A DNA stretch of 64,000 nucleotides, taken from contig NZ_CP129121.1 in the NCBI RefSeq assembly GCF_030406665.1, positions 372,001 through 436,000 on the forward strand. The letters are read 5' to 3'. Position numbers and translations under genes: made by a program. Of this stretch, positions 27,832-35,877 are shown piece after piece; positions within the stretch are counted from its first letter, which is position 1, and the number at the start of each line of letters is the position of its first letter. This DNA comes from Halomonas halophila. Lineage in GTDB: Bacteria; Pseudomonadota; Gammaproteobacteria; Pseudomonadales; Halomonadaceae. Under the pieces are notes generated by a model that had not been told where the DNA came from, ran no database searches, and saw only the letters and a list, made by a program, of their open reading frames with translations.

Positions 27832-28617
27832 ATGAACGATCGCCTTACGCCCTTTCAGCTGCTGATCCTGATCCTGTCCTTCTACGTGCTCGGCGCCTTG
27901 GCCGTGGACGTGCTCTTCGACCTGCGGCCCGAGGTCTCGCGGCTGCTGCACTATCTCGACCTGGTGGCCTGCCTGTTCTTCTTCGCCGACTTCTGCGTGC
28001 GCTTCCGGGCCGCCCCGAACAAGTGGCGCTTCATGCGCTGGGGATGGATCGATCTGGTGGCGAGCATTCCGGCCGGGCTGCTGTTCGCCGGCCGCCTGGT
28101 GAGGGTGGTGCAGGTGATCCGTCTGCTGCGGGCGATCAAGTCGCTGCACATGATCTGGCGGCTGCTGTTCCGCAATCGCGCCGAGGGCATCTTCGCCTCG
28201 GCCGCCACCGCAACCCTGCTGCTGGTGGCCTTCGGCTCGGTGACCATCCTGCTGGTCGAGGGGCCCAATCCCGAGAGCGCCATCGACACCGCCGAGGAAG
28301 CGCTGTGGTGGGCCTTCGTGACCGTGACCACGGTGGGCTACGGGGACTTCTTCCCGGTCACCACCCTGGGACGGATGGTGGCGGTGGCGCTGATGGTCGC
28401 CGGGGTGGGGCTGTTCGGCAGCTTCGCCGCCTACGTCGGCTCGCTGTTCGTCGATGACCAGGACAGCGAGCAGTCGCGGCTGCACCGGGCCAATCGCGAC
28501 CTGATCCGCGATCTTCATGGCGAGGTGCGCGCCCTGCGCGAGGAGGTGGGCGCGCTGCGCGGCGAGCTGGCTCGCCGGGACGAGGAGGCAATCGGCGACG
28601 AGCGCCGTCGGGACTAG
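27832..28617 (+). CDS. Voltage-gated-type potassium channel
   Basis: A 261-residue six-helix ion channel. Helix S4 carries regularly spaced arginines (RLVRVVQVIRLLRAIK, residues 88-103), the pore has the potassium filter TTVGYGD (166-172), and the C terminus (about 210-255) is a charged coiled coil, HRANRDLIRDLHGEVRALRE, likely to tetramerise. Potassium channel function is clear from the filter; the physiological role in a halotolerant cell is presumably ion homeostasis. Its stop codon lies inside a hairpin shared with the convergent gene. Confidence 0.9.
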   Translation: MNDRLTPFQLLILILSFYVLGALAVDVLFDLRPEVSRLLHYLDLVACLFFFADFCVRFRAAPNKWRFMRWGWIDLVASIPAGLLFAGRLVRVVQVIRLLRAIKSLHMIWRLLFRNRAEGIFASAATATLLLVAFGSVTILLVEGPNPESAIDTAEEALWWAFVTVTTVGYGDFFPVTTLGRMVAVALMVAGVGLFGSFAAYVGSLFVDDQDSEQSRLHRANRDLIRDLHGEVRALREEVGALRGELARRDEEAIGDERRRD

Positions 28618-28648
28618 GCCGCTTCTGAATCGCCGCCGAGCGGCCTAG
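28614..28648. terminator. Shared hairpin containing both convergent stop codons
   Basis: CTAGGCCGCT (28614-28623) pairs perfectly with AGCGGCCTAG (28639-28648). The TAG of the channel gene and the TAG of the convergent gene are each part of a stem arm. No T-run is present on either side. Confidence 0.5.
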
Positions 28649-29025
28649 CGCTCGTCGTCCTTGACCACGTAATCGCCTTCCAGGGTGTCATGCCCGACGG
28701 TACGGCCCTGGCGCGCCTCGCGCTCCCGTGACGGGGGCTCGCGATGGGCGCCGCCGCCCACGTCCTCGGCCTGCTCGGCGCGCATCTGCTCCATGCGCTT
28801 CTTCATGCGGTGGCGCAGGAACGGCAGCATCAGCCAGCCGACCAGCAGGAACACCAGGCCGAGCAGGGTGCCGACGATCATCATGGCGCCGAACAGCAGC
28901 CAGGTGAGCACCAGCCGGGGGCCGCTCATGCCCCCGGTCGGGCGCGCCTGGCGCGCCCGTTCCCGCCACTGCTTGGCCGCCATCCAGGCGGCGTTGTGGT
29001 CTTGCCCTTGGCGTCGATCAGTCAT
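28645..29025 (-). CDS. Small membrane protein of unknown function
   Basis: A 126-residue protein I do not recognise. One long hydrophobic stretch (about residues 37-70, LVLTWLLFGAMMIVGTLLGLVF then LLVGWLMLPFL) could be one or two helices. A basic N terminus and a charged C-terminal tail (RHRMKKRMEQMRAEQ) flank it. Its start overlaps the end of the PepSY-like gene by 8 bp on the same strand, so the two form a coupled unit and may act together at the membrane. Confidence 0.7.
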   Translation of the reverse strand: MTDRRQGQDHNAAWMAAKQWRERARQARPTGGMSGPRLVLTWLLFGAMMIVGTLLGLVFLLVGWLMLPFLRHRMKKRMEQMRAEQAEDVGGGAHREPPSREREARQGRTVGHDTLEGDYVVKDDER

Positions 29026-29485
29026 GTTCCACTCCGGTGACCTTCAGGTCGTGATCGAGTGTGAGTTCGAGCTCGCGGCCGTCGCCGTCGAGGCCTTCGA
29101 TCTCGATATCGTCGACCCCATCGACATCGAGGGTGGAGAATCGTTGCAGACCGTTGCGGCGAGCATTGGCCAGCGCCTGGCGCAGCTGGTCGCCGGTGAG
29201 GCTCCAGTCGGGGATCTGGCTGCGGGTCTGGGCCTCGTGAAGCAGCGTACCATCCTCGACCCGCATGTCGACCTCGAGCTCCCAGCCATCGTCGCGCCAG
29301 CCCTCGAGCTCCAGGCGATGGCCGTCGTCGAGGTCGAGCTCGGCATAGTGGCTGAAGCCGTAGGCGTCGGCGCCGTCGAGCAGGCGCATCAGGTCATCCT
29401 GGCTCAGGCCGCCGCCGTCGGCCAGGACGGTGCCGGTCATGCCGGCCAGTGTCAGGGGGGCGATCCATTGAGTGAGCGTCTTCAT
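29018..29485 (-). CDS. Secreted PepSY-like protein
   Basis: A 155-residue protein with a signal peptide (MKTLTQWIAPLTLAGMTGTVLA) and two consecutive acidic repeats of PepSY type (GFSHYAELDLDDGHRLELEG and LQRFSTLDVDGVDDIEIEGL). It is divergent from a second PepSY gene leading a PhoPQ-like two-component operon. Direct repeats with 11-bp spacing lie in the shared control region. It likely works in the periplasm, perhaps in metal or peptide sensing; this is inference. Confidence 0.75.
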   Translation of the reverse strand: MKTLTQWIAPLTLAGMTGTVLADGGGLSQDDLMRLLDGADAYGFSHYAELDLDDGHRLELEGWRDDGWELEVDMRVEDGTLLHEAQTRSQIPDWSLTGDQLRQALANARRNGLQRFSTLDVDGVDDIEIEGLDGDGRELELTLDHDLKVTGVEHD

Positions 29486-29595
29486 CGTGGCTCTCCTTGT
29501 CGTGTGGCGTCGGGGTGAAACGTCGGGAGAGGCGTCGTGTGCAGCCTCGTGATGTCGTTATCGCACCGCCCGTCTTGCCGTGGGCTGACGCCGCC

Positions 29596-29613
29596 GTTCA
29601 TGTTCGGTTCACG
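29596..29613 (+). promoter_or_regulatory. OmpR-type direct repeat 1
   Basis: GTTCATG (29596-29602) and GTTCACG (29607-29613) are direct repeats 11 bp apart, one helical turn, as bound by OmpR/PhoP-family dimers. The pair is 110 bp upstream of the leftward PepSY gene. Confidence 0.4.
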
Positions 29614-29682
29614 TCGCGGCCCGTTGGGGCGAGGCGTTCCATCAGCCTGCCGCGGGGCGGCTGTCGGTCCGCTGACGGCGGC

Positions 29683-29700
29683 GTTAATGGTGCATTCATG
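29683..29700 (+). promoter_or_regulatory. OmpR-type direct repeat 2
   Basis: GTTAATG (29683-29689) and ATTCATG (29694-29700) repeat the same motif with 11-bp spacing, 23 bp before the rightward PepSY gene start. Together with repeat 1 they suggest autoregulation of both divergent units. Confidence 0.4.
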
Positions 29701-29722
29701 CGCCGTCTGGCACTCTGCCGCC

Positions 29723-30091
29723 ATGAACACGTTCTCAAGATGGCGGCGATCCCGCCGGCTGGCCGGGCCGCTCGCCGCGAGCCTGCTGATCGCCGCCCTG
29801 GGCGGGCCGATGATCGCCGCCCAGGCCGATGACGACGAGGAATGGCAGGCGCTGCACGAGGCGGTGCGCAACGGACGCATCGTGCCCCTGACCGAGGTGC
29901 TCGACTGGCTCGAGGCGCGCTATCGCGGCCAGGTGCTGGAGATCGAGCTGGATCACGATGACGGCGAGCGCCGCTACGAGATCGAGATGCTCGGCCCCCA
30001 GGGGCAGGTGGTGGAGTTCGAGTTCGATGCCGAGGACGGACGGCTGATGGAGATCGAGGGAGTGAACATCGAGGGCATGCGACGCCAATGA
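29723..30091 (+). CDS. Secreted PepSY-domain protein
   Basis: A 122-residue protein with an N-terminal signal (basic RRSRRLAG, then a hydrophobic core and AAQA) and one PepSY domain ending YEIEMLGPQGQVVEFEFDAE and GRLMEIEG. The gene overlaps the response regulator start by 4 bp (ATGA), so it is the first cistron of the two-component operon. It is a plausible periplasmic modulator of the adjacent kinase. The start is the first ATG giving a signal peptide, though its ribosome site is poor. Confidence 0.8.
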   Translation: MNTFSRWRRSRRLAGPLAASLLIAALGGPMIAAQADDDEEWQALHEAVRNGRIVPLTEVLDWLEARYRGQVLEIELDHDDGERRYEIEMLGPQGQVVEFEFDAEDGRLMEIEGVNIEGMRRQ

Positions 30092-30762
30092 AGGTACTGC
30101 TGATCGAGGATGATCGGGCGCTGGCCGAGGCGCTCTCCGAGGCGCTGAGCGAGGCCGGGCTGCTGGTGGAGGCCGCCGGCACCGGCGGCGAGGGCGACTA
30201 TCTGCTGCGCACTGAGCGCTACGACGCCGTGGTGCTCGACCTGGGGCTGCCCGACGGTGACGGCACCCGCTGGCTGGCCCAGTGGCGCGACGACGGCATC
30301 GCCCTGCCGGTGCTGGTGCTGACCGCCCGCGAGCGCTGGTCCGACAAGGCCGCCGGCTTCTCCGCCGGGGCCGACGACTACGTCACCAAGCCGTTCGAGA
30401 CCGCCGAGGTGCTGTTCCGCCTGCATGCCCTGGTGCGGCGCAGCCACGGCCACGCCCACCCGGTGCTCTCCGCCGGCGCCTTGTCCTACGACACCCACAC
30501 CGGCAGCGTGACCCTGGCCGGGCGGCCGGTCTCGCTGACCGCTCAGGAATCGCGGCTGCTGGCCTACCTGATACACGCCACGCCGCGGGTGGTCAGCCGC
30601 AGCGAGCTGGCCGAGCACGTCTACGACCGCGACCACGAGCCCGACTCCAACGTCATCGACGTCCAGATCAGCCGGCTGCGCCGCAAGCTCGGCGGCGAGC
30701 GCATCGAGACCCGCCGCGGCCAGGGCTATCGCCTGGTGGCGCCGGAGGACGAGCCGACGTGA
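30088..30762 (+). CDS. OmpR-family response regulator (PhoP/QseB-like)
   Basis: A 224-residue regulator. The receiver domain has acidic pocket EDD at 7-9, phosphoacceptor D51 (VVLDLGLPDGDG), T in VLTARERW and K in YVTKPFE. The C-terminal winged helix (about 125-220) has LTAQESRLLAYLIH and SNVIDVQISRLRRKLG. It is coupled at both ends by 4-bp overlaps to the PepSY gene and the kinase. Direct repeats upstream of the operon fit its DNA-binding type. Confidence 0.93.
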   Translation: MKVLLIEDDRALAEALSEALSEAGLLVEAAGTGGEGDYLLRTERYDAVVLDLGLPDGDGTRWLAQWRDDGIALPVLVLTARERWSDKAAGFSAGADDYVTKPFETAEVLFRLHALVRRSHGHAHPVLSAGALSYDTHTGSVTLAGRPVSLTAQESRLLAYLIHATPRVVSRSELAEHVYDRDHEPDSNVIDVQISRLRRKLGGERIETRRGQGYRLVAPEDEPT

Positions 30763-32096
30763 TCCCCACCCGCTGGAGCCTGGCGCGCCGGCTGCTGCTG
30801 GCCGCCGGGGTGCTGGTGCTGGTGGTGCTGCCGCTGGCCGGCGGCGGGCTCGCCTACACCTTCCGCCAGACCGTCACCGCCTCCTTCGACGAGCGCCTGG
30901 ATTCGATGCTGCGCGTGCTGCTGGCGTCGGTGGAGCGCGAGCCGCTGAGCGGCCGGCTGACGGTGGCGCCGGCGCTGGGCGACGCGCGCTTCGAGCGGGT
31001 GTTCTCCGGCTGGTACTGGCAGGTCGGCGACGGCCAGGGTACGACGCGCATCTCGCGCTCGCTGTGGGACCAGCGCCTGCCGCTGAGCGGGAGCGCCGAT
31101 GGCGTGACCCGTCGCGACATCACCGGGCCGCGCGGTGAGCCGCTGCGGCTGATCGAGCGCCGCATCCGGCTGGCCAACTATCCCCGCCCGCTGCGGGTCG
31201 GGCTGGCGGTGTCGCGTCAGGAGCTCGACGACGAGGTGGCGCGCTTCGAGTGGCTGCTGTGGCTGTCGCTGCTGACGCTGGGCGTGCTGCTGCTGGGCGG
31301 GCTGGCGGCGCAGATCCGCTGGGGGCTGGCGCCGCTGCGCCGCCTGCACGCCGATCTGCGCGAGGTGGAGGCCGGCCGCGAGGAGCGCCTCGGCACTCGC
31401 CTGCCCGCGGAGCTCGGCGAGCTGGCCGGGGCCATGAACGAGGTGCTGGCCCGCGACCGCCGGCTGATCGAGCGCGGTCGCGCCGCCGCCGGCAACCTGG
31501 CCCACGCCCTCAAGACGCCGATCAGCGTGCTGGGCACCCTGGCCGGTCGCCACCCCGAGCCCGAGCGCATCCGCGCCGAGCTGACCCGCCTCGACGAGGC
31601 GGTGCGTCACCATCTGGCCCGCGCCTCGGCCGCCGGCGGCGCCTCGCTGGCCGGTCGCGTGCGGGTCGACGAGGCGCTGGCGCCGGTGATCGATGGCCTG
31701 GGGCGGCTGGCCGAGCGGCGCGGCATCGTGCTGGACGCCGAGCTCGAGGATGCCCTGTCGCTGCGGGTGGACGCCCAGGATCTGCAGGAAATGGTCGGCA
31801 ACCTGCTCGAGAACGCCCTGAACTGGGCGCAGGGCCGGGTGACGCTGCGGGTCGCCGGCGAGGCCGGGGAGGCCTGCCTCGATATCGAGGACGACGGCCC
31901 GGGGATGAGCCCCGAGCAGCGCGAGGCCGCCTTGGCCCGGGGCGCGCGGCTCGACGAGCGGCGCTCGGGCAGCGGCCTGGGCCTGGCCATCGTCGAAGAC
32001 CTGATGGCGCTCTACGGCGGCCGGCTGACCCTCGAGGCGGCGCCGCTGGGCGGGCTGGCGGCGCGTATCCGACTGCCGCTCGGGGGGGCGGCGTAG
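30759..32096 (+). CDS. Sensor histidine kinase (PhoQ-like)
   Basis: A 445-residue kinase. TM1 is about residues 12-32, a periplasmic sensor follows to about 160, and TM2 is WLLWLSLLTLGVLLLGGLAA. A HAMP-like linker and the H-box NLAHALKTPISVL follow; the ALKTP form is typical of PhoQ-type kinases. ATP-binding boxes are NLLENALNWA, DDGPGMS and GSGLGLAIVEDL. It starts with GTG at 30759, overlapping the regulator stop (GTGA). The signal is unknown; PhoQ relatives sense divalent cations or acidic pH. Confidence 0.9.
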   Translation: MIPTRWSLARRLLLAAGVLVLVVLPLAGGGLAYTFRQTVTASFDERLDSMLRVLLASVEREPLSGRLTVAPALGDARFERVFSGWYWQVGDGQGTTRISRSLWDQRLPLSGSADGVTRRDITGPRGEPLRLIERRIRLANYPRPLRVGLAVSRQELDDEVARFEWLLWLSLLTLGVLLLGGLAAQIRWGLAPLRRLHADLREVEAGREERLGTRLPAELGELAGAMNEVLARDRRLIERGRAAAGNLAHALKTPISVLGTLAGRHPEPERIRAELTRLDEAVRHHLARASAAGGASLAGRVRVDEALAPVIDGLGRLAERRGIVLDAELEDALSLRVDAQDLQEMVGNLLENALNWAQGRVTLRVAGEAGEACLDIEDDGPGMSPEQREAALARGARLDERRSGSGLGLAIVEDLMALYGGRLTLEAAPLGGLAARIRLPLGGAA

Positions 32097-32142
32097 GCCG
32101 CCGGCTCGGCTCCCTTCCCGCCTTTTCTCTGTTTCTTATCCG

Positions 32143-33144
32143 TCAGTCGCCGGCCTGCCACAGGTCGGCGACGATCTCGTAGCTCCTCAGCCGATCCTCG
32201 AGGCTGTAGACGTCGGTGTGCAGCATCAGCTCGTCGGCGCCGGTGGCCTCGAGGAAGGCCTCGAGCCCCTCGCGCACGGTGTCCGGGCCGCCGACCACCG
32301 CCGCGCCCAGGAACTGCTCGACCTGCGACTGCTCCAGCGGTGACCAGTCCATGTGCTCCGTCGGCGGCTGGGCCAGGATGCGCTGGCCGCGCACCAGGCC
32401 GAGAAACTTCTGGCGTGCGGTGCTGGCCAGGTACTCGGCCTGCAGGTCGCTGTCGGCGGCGATCACCGGCAGGCCGACCATGGCGTAGGGTTCGTCGAGC
32501 AGCGCCGAGGGCCGGAAGTTGTCGCGATAGACCCGGAGCGCCTCGTGCAGCCGGGCCGGCGCGAACTGGGCGGCGAAGGCGAAGGGCAGGCCCTCGCGGC
32601 CGGCCAGCCGCGCGCTGTAGTCGCTGGAGCCCAGCAGCCACAGCGGCACCCGGGTGCCCTGGCCGGGCACCGCGCGCACCCGCTGGCCGGGGCGCTCGTC
32701 GTCGAGATAGCCCTTGAGCTCCTCGAGGCGCTGGGGGAAGTCGTCGACCCCGGCGAAGGCGTCGCGGCGCAGGGCGGCCATGGTCGCGGCGTCGGCGCCC
32801 GGGGCGCGGCCCAGGCTCAGATCGATGCGGCCCGGATAGAGCGTTTCCAGGGTGCCGAACTGCTCGGCGATCACCAGCGGCGGATGGTTGGGCAGCATGA
32901 TGCCGCCGCTGCCGACGCGGATGCGCGAGGTCTGGCCGGCAACGTGGCCGATCAGCACCGAGGTGGCGGCGCTGGCGATGCCGTCGATGCTGTGGTGCTC
33001 GGCCAGCCAGAAGCGCTCGAAGCCGCGCCGCTCGGCCAGCTGGGCCAGGGCCACGCTGTCGTCGAAGGTCTCGGCGGCGCTGCCGCCCTGGCGGATCGGG
33101 GCGAGGTCGAGCACCGAGAGCGGAATCTCGTTGAGGCGGGGCAT
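32143..33144 (-). CDS. Luciferase-like (LLM) flavin-dependent oxidoreductase
   Basis: A 333-residue bacterial luciferase-family protein like E. coli YhbW. It has [13 protein letters not shown] near the start, [20 protein letters not shown] and [21 protein letters not shown], then SLGRAPGAD, all classic for this F420/FMN-fold subgroup. The in-frame ATG at 33144 is preferred because GGAG lies at the right distance and [14 protein letters not shown] is the usual start. The natural substrate of this subgroup is unknown. Confidence 0.9.
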   Translation of the reverse strand: MPRLNEIPLSVLDLAPIRQGGSAAETFDDSVALAQLAERRGFERFWLAEHHSIDGIASAATSVLIGHVAGQTSRIRVGSGGIMLPNHPPLVIAEQFGTLETLYPGRIDLSLGRAPGADAATMAALRRDAFAGVDDFPQRLEELKGYLDDERPGQRVRAVPGQGTRVPLWLLGSSDYSARLAGREGLPFAFAAQFAPARLHEALRVYRDNFRPSALLDEPYAMVGLPVIAADSDLQAEYLASTARQKFLGLVRGQRILAQPPTEHMDWSPLEQSQVEQFLGAAVVGGPDTVREGLEAFLEATGADELMLHTDVYSLEDRLRSYEIVADLWQAGD

Positions 33145-33290
33145 AGGGGCTCCAGTCATTAGCTTGCTCAATGTTATATGGGGACGACCGCGACGCGACA
33201 CAATGGCCGTGGTCGAATGGACACGCCCGCTGGCTTCGTCCCGGCAGCCCCCTTAAGCTCAGGGAACAGGATGCACAAGGAAGCTTGCTC

Positions 33291-33467
33291 ATGTCGCCCA
33301 GGTCCCCGGGCTCCTCGTCACGACGGCGCGGGGCCACCCCGCATCGCCGGTCGCACCGCCTCGACTGGACGCTCCTCGATCGCTGGCTGGATCGGTTGGT
33401 CATCCTGGCGGTGATCACCGCCTTGCTGGTGGGCGGTTCGGCGCTGATCGTCAGCCTGGTCCTGTGA
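33291..33467 (+). CDS. Small single-helix membrane protein
   Basis: A predicted 58-residue protein: a basic Ser/Arg-rich N terminus, then one hydrophobic helix LVILAVITALLVGGSALIV. AAGGAAG precedes the ATG by a suitable distance. I do not recognise a family. Small size and GC-rich context make it tentative, but the good ribosome site and clean helix favour a real gene. Confidence 0.5.
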   Translation: MSPRSPGSSSRRRGATPHRRSHRLDWTLLDRWLDRLVILAVITALLVGGSALIVSLVL

Positions 33468-33524
33468 GACGGTACGCCGAGGACGCGTGCCTGACATGGA
33501 TGCGTCACGACGGGAGGTGAGTGA

Positions 33525-34226
33525 ATGCGCGGAGGGACCCTGATCCTGCTGCTGGGGCTGGTCGGCGTCGGCATCGCCTTCGACAAGGGCGTGTGGACGC
33601 TGCCCGCCGGCTGGAATCCCTGGCGGCCGCTGGCCGTGGAAAACCCGCCGACGCCGCTGACGCGCTGGAAGCTCGGCCGCCTGCAGGACGATCCCGAGGC
33701 GTGCCTGGCGGTGCTGGCGCGCAGCGACGAGCCGGCGCTGGCCTATACGCCGCTGGCCGATCACGAGCCGGTGGCGGGCTGTCCGCTCGAAAACGTTGTG
33801 CGCCTGGAGCGCTCGGGGGTGAGATTCAGCTCGAGCTTCGTGGCCAGCTGCCCGCTGGCGGTAGCCTGGCTGCGCTACGAGCGCCATCGCCTGCAGCCCG
33901 CCGCAAGGGCGCTGTTCGGCGAGCCCGTGGCGTCGGTGGAGCACTACGGCAGTTTCGCCTGCCGCAATATCTACGGCCGCGAGGAGGGACGGCGCAGCCA
34001 GCACGCCACGGCGGAGGCGCTGGACGTGGCCGCCTATCGGCTCGCCGACGGCCGGCGCATCGCGCTGCCCGGCGACTGGGGCGACGACGATGTCGAGGGT
34101 GATTTCCTGGAGCGGGCCCGGCAGGGTGCCTGTGACGTCTTCGGCACCGTGCTGGGCCCGGATTACAACGCCGCGCATGCCGATCACTTCCATCTCTCCA
34201 TGCGCGGCTGGCGGGTCTGCCGCTGA
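33525..34226 (+). CDS. Extensin-like C-terminal domain protein
   Basis: A 233-residue protein with one N-terminal helix and an extensin_C domain: GCPLENVVRLERSGVRFSSS, then GSFACRNIYGREEGRRSQHA, AEALDVAAYRLADG and HADHFHLSMR. The conserved Cys pairs and the HxTAxALD and DHFH motifs match D-Ala-D-Ala-peptidase-like folds, suggesting a cell-wall role. Members are common in proteobacteria and mostly uncharacterised. GGGAGG lies before the ATG. A short hairpin (34225-34241) covers its stop and faces the next gene. Confidence 0.87.
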   Translation: MRGGTLILLLGLVGVGIAFDKGVWTLPAGWNPWRPLAVENPPTPLTRWKLGRLQDDPEACLAVLARSDEPALAYTPLADHEPVAGCPLENVVRLERSGVRFSSSFVASCPLAVAWLRYERHRLQPAARALFGEPVASVEHYGSFACRNIYGREEGRRSQHATAEALDVAAYRLADGRRIALPGDWGDDDVEGDFLERARQGACDVFGTVLGPDYNAAHADHFHLSMRGWRVCR

Positions 34227-34232
34227 GCGCGA

Positions 34233-34469
34233 TCAGCGCTCGTCGAGGTTGATGTCTTCCTCGTCGGTGGCCGCGCCGGTGGCCGCGCCCACGCCGCCGC
34301 CGATCACCGCACCCTCGCTTACATCGCCGCCGGTCACGGCCGCCGCGCCGGCACCCACCGCTGCACCCACGCCCGCACCGCTCGCGGCGCGCTCGCCGGT
34401 CGTCGTGCCGCAGCCGGCGAGGGCCAGGGTCAGCAGTGCGCCGGCGGTAAGCATCATGGTCCGTTTCAT
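34233..34469 (-). CDS. Glycine-zipper lipoprotein
   Basis: A 78-residue outer-membrane-type lipoprotein: signal with lipobox LALAGC, then an Ala/Gly-rich zipper (GAGVGAAVGAGAAAV, GGGVGAATGAAT) as in Rick_17kDa/OmpA-zipper proteins, and an acidic tail. AAGGAGATACACC before the ATG at 34469 is the strongest ribosome site in the region and decides the start over an upstream ATG. Likely a small envelope-stress or structural lipoprotein. Confidence 0.8.
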   Translation of the reverse strand: MKRTMMLTAGALLTLALAGCGTTTGERAASGAGVGAAVGAGAAAVTGGDVSEGAVIGGGVGAATGAATDEEDINLDER

Positions 34470-34673
34470 GGTGTATCTCCTTTTTCGGATGAATTCCCTC
34501 GTGGGATGCACCTTAGACGAATAAGTTTCGGAACGCCGTTTTTCTGGTCCCCTCGAGGTTCCGCCGAGCGATGACGATGGGCCGGGCCCGCTTCTTGCAT
34601 CGCGTTCTCTGCATTAGCGAATGACGAAACCTGACGCAGGGCACCGCCCCATACGATAACAAGGAGTCTGCTC

Positions 34674-35747
34674 GTGCAAGAGAATCGTATCCTCGACCTG
34701 GCCTACGGCATGTCCGACGTGACCCGCGAGAAGATCGGACGGATCGAGAGCATCACCCGCCAGACCGAGATCCTGGCCCTCAACGCCCGCATCGAGGCGG
34801 CCCGCGCCGGGTCGGCGGGCGCCGCTTTCGGCGTGGTCGCCGAACAGATGGGCGAGGTGTCCAGCGACATCCAGCGCATCGCCCGCAGCTTTCGCGACGA
34901 GGTCGCCCGCCAGACCGCCGAGCTGCAAGAGGCGGGCACGTCCATGGTCGATGACTTCCGCGGCCAGCGCCTCACCGACCTGGCCCTGAACGCGGTGGAG
35001 ATCATCGACCGCAACCTCTTCGAGCGCTCCTGCGACGTGCGCTGGTGGGCTACCGACAGCGCCGTGGTTGAAGCGGCCTCGGCGCCGGATGACGCGGCCC
35101 GCCAGGCCCACGCCAGTGACCGGCTGGCCACCATCCTGCGCTCCTACACCGTCTATCTGGACCTGTGGGTCGCCGACCGGGACGGCCGGGTGATCGCCAC
35201 CGGCCGTCCCGACCGTTATCCCGAAGCCATCGGCGCCGACGTCTCGAGCGACGACTGGTTCCAGCGGGCGCTGCGCACCGCCTCCGGGGACGACTTCATC
35301 GTCGCCGATATCGAGCGCAATCCCTCCCTGGAAGACGCCGCAGTGGCCACCTACGCCACCGCGATTCGCGAGGGCGGCCGCGAGGACGGCGCGGTGACCG
35401 GCGTGCTGGGCATCTTCTTCGACTGGGCGCCCCAGTCCCGCGACGTGGTGCAGGGCGTGGGTCTGTCCGAGGAGGAGCGCGAGCGCTGCCGGGTGATGCT
35501 GGTCGACGCCCGCCACGGCATCATCGCCGACTCCCTCGGCGAGGCGGCCCTGGGCGAGACCTTCCCGCTGTCGCCCGAGGGCCGCGAGCGCGGCTTCGAC
35601 CGCGACGAGCGGCGCCTGGTCGCCTTCGCCGAGACGCCGGGCTACGAGACCTACGAGGGCCTGGGCTGGTATGGCGTGATCGAGTATCGGCGCGATGCGG
35701 CCCCGCAGGCCGAGCCGACGCGCGAGCCGGTCCTCGCCGCACCTTGA
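34674..35747 (+). CDS. Soluble receptor: chemoreceptor signalling tip followed by Cache domain
   Basis: A 357-residue protein starting with GTG, 7 bp after AAGGAG. Residues about 15-85 are an MCP signalling hairpin tip (ITRQTEILALNARIEAARAG, FGVVAEQMGEVSSDIQ). Residues about 115-340 form a double-Cache sensor (VDLWVADRDGRV-like core, DDWFQRALRTASGDDFIV, AVTGVLGIFFDW). There is no signal peptide or membrane helix, so the Cache part is cytoplasmic, and domain order is reversed relative to normal receptors. It could join a cytoplasmic array and sense a metabolite. Confidence 0.8.
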   Translation: MQENRILDLAYGMSDVTREKIGRIESITRQTEILALNARIEAARAGSAGAAFGVVAEQMGEVSSDIQRIARSFRDEVARQTAELQEAGTSMVDDFRGQRLTDLALNAVEIIDRNLFERSCDVRWWATDSAVVEAASAPDDAARQAHASDRLATILRSYTVYLDLWVADRDGRVIATGRPDRYPEAIGADVSSDDWFQRALRTASGDDFIVADIERNPSLEDAAVATYATAIREGGREDGAVTGVLGIFFDWAPQSRDVVQGVGLSEEERERCRVMLVDARHGIIADSLGEAALGETFPLSPEGRERGFDRDERRLVAFAETPGYETYEGLGWYGVIEYRRDAAPQAEPTREPVLAAP

Positions 35748-35877
35748 GAGTGAATCGGTCGTCATCAGCTGCACTTTATTGGTGCGTGTCGTCGGTCGGG
35801 GTGGCGGGATGGCCGTGCTGGCCTCATCATGAGACCGTCACCATCGAGACCGGCCGACGGGAGGCCACGACGACGCC

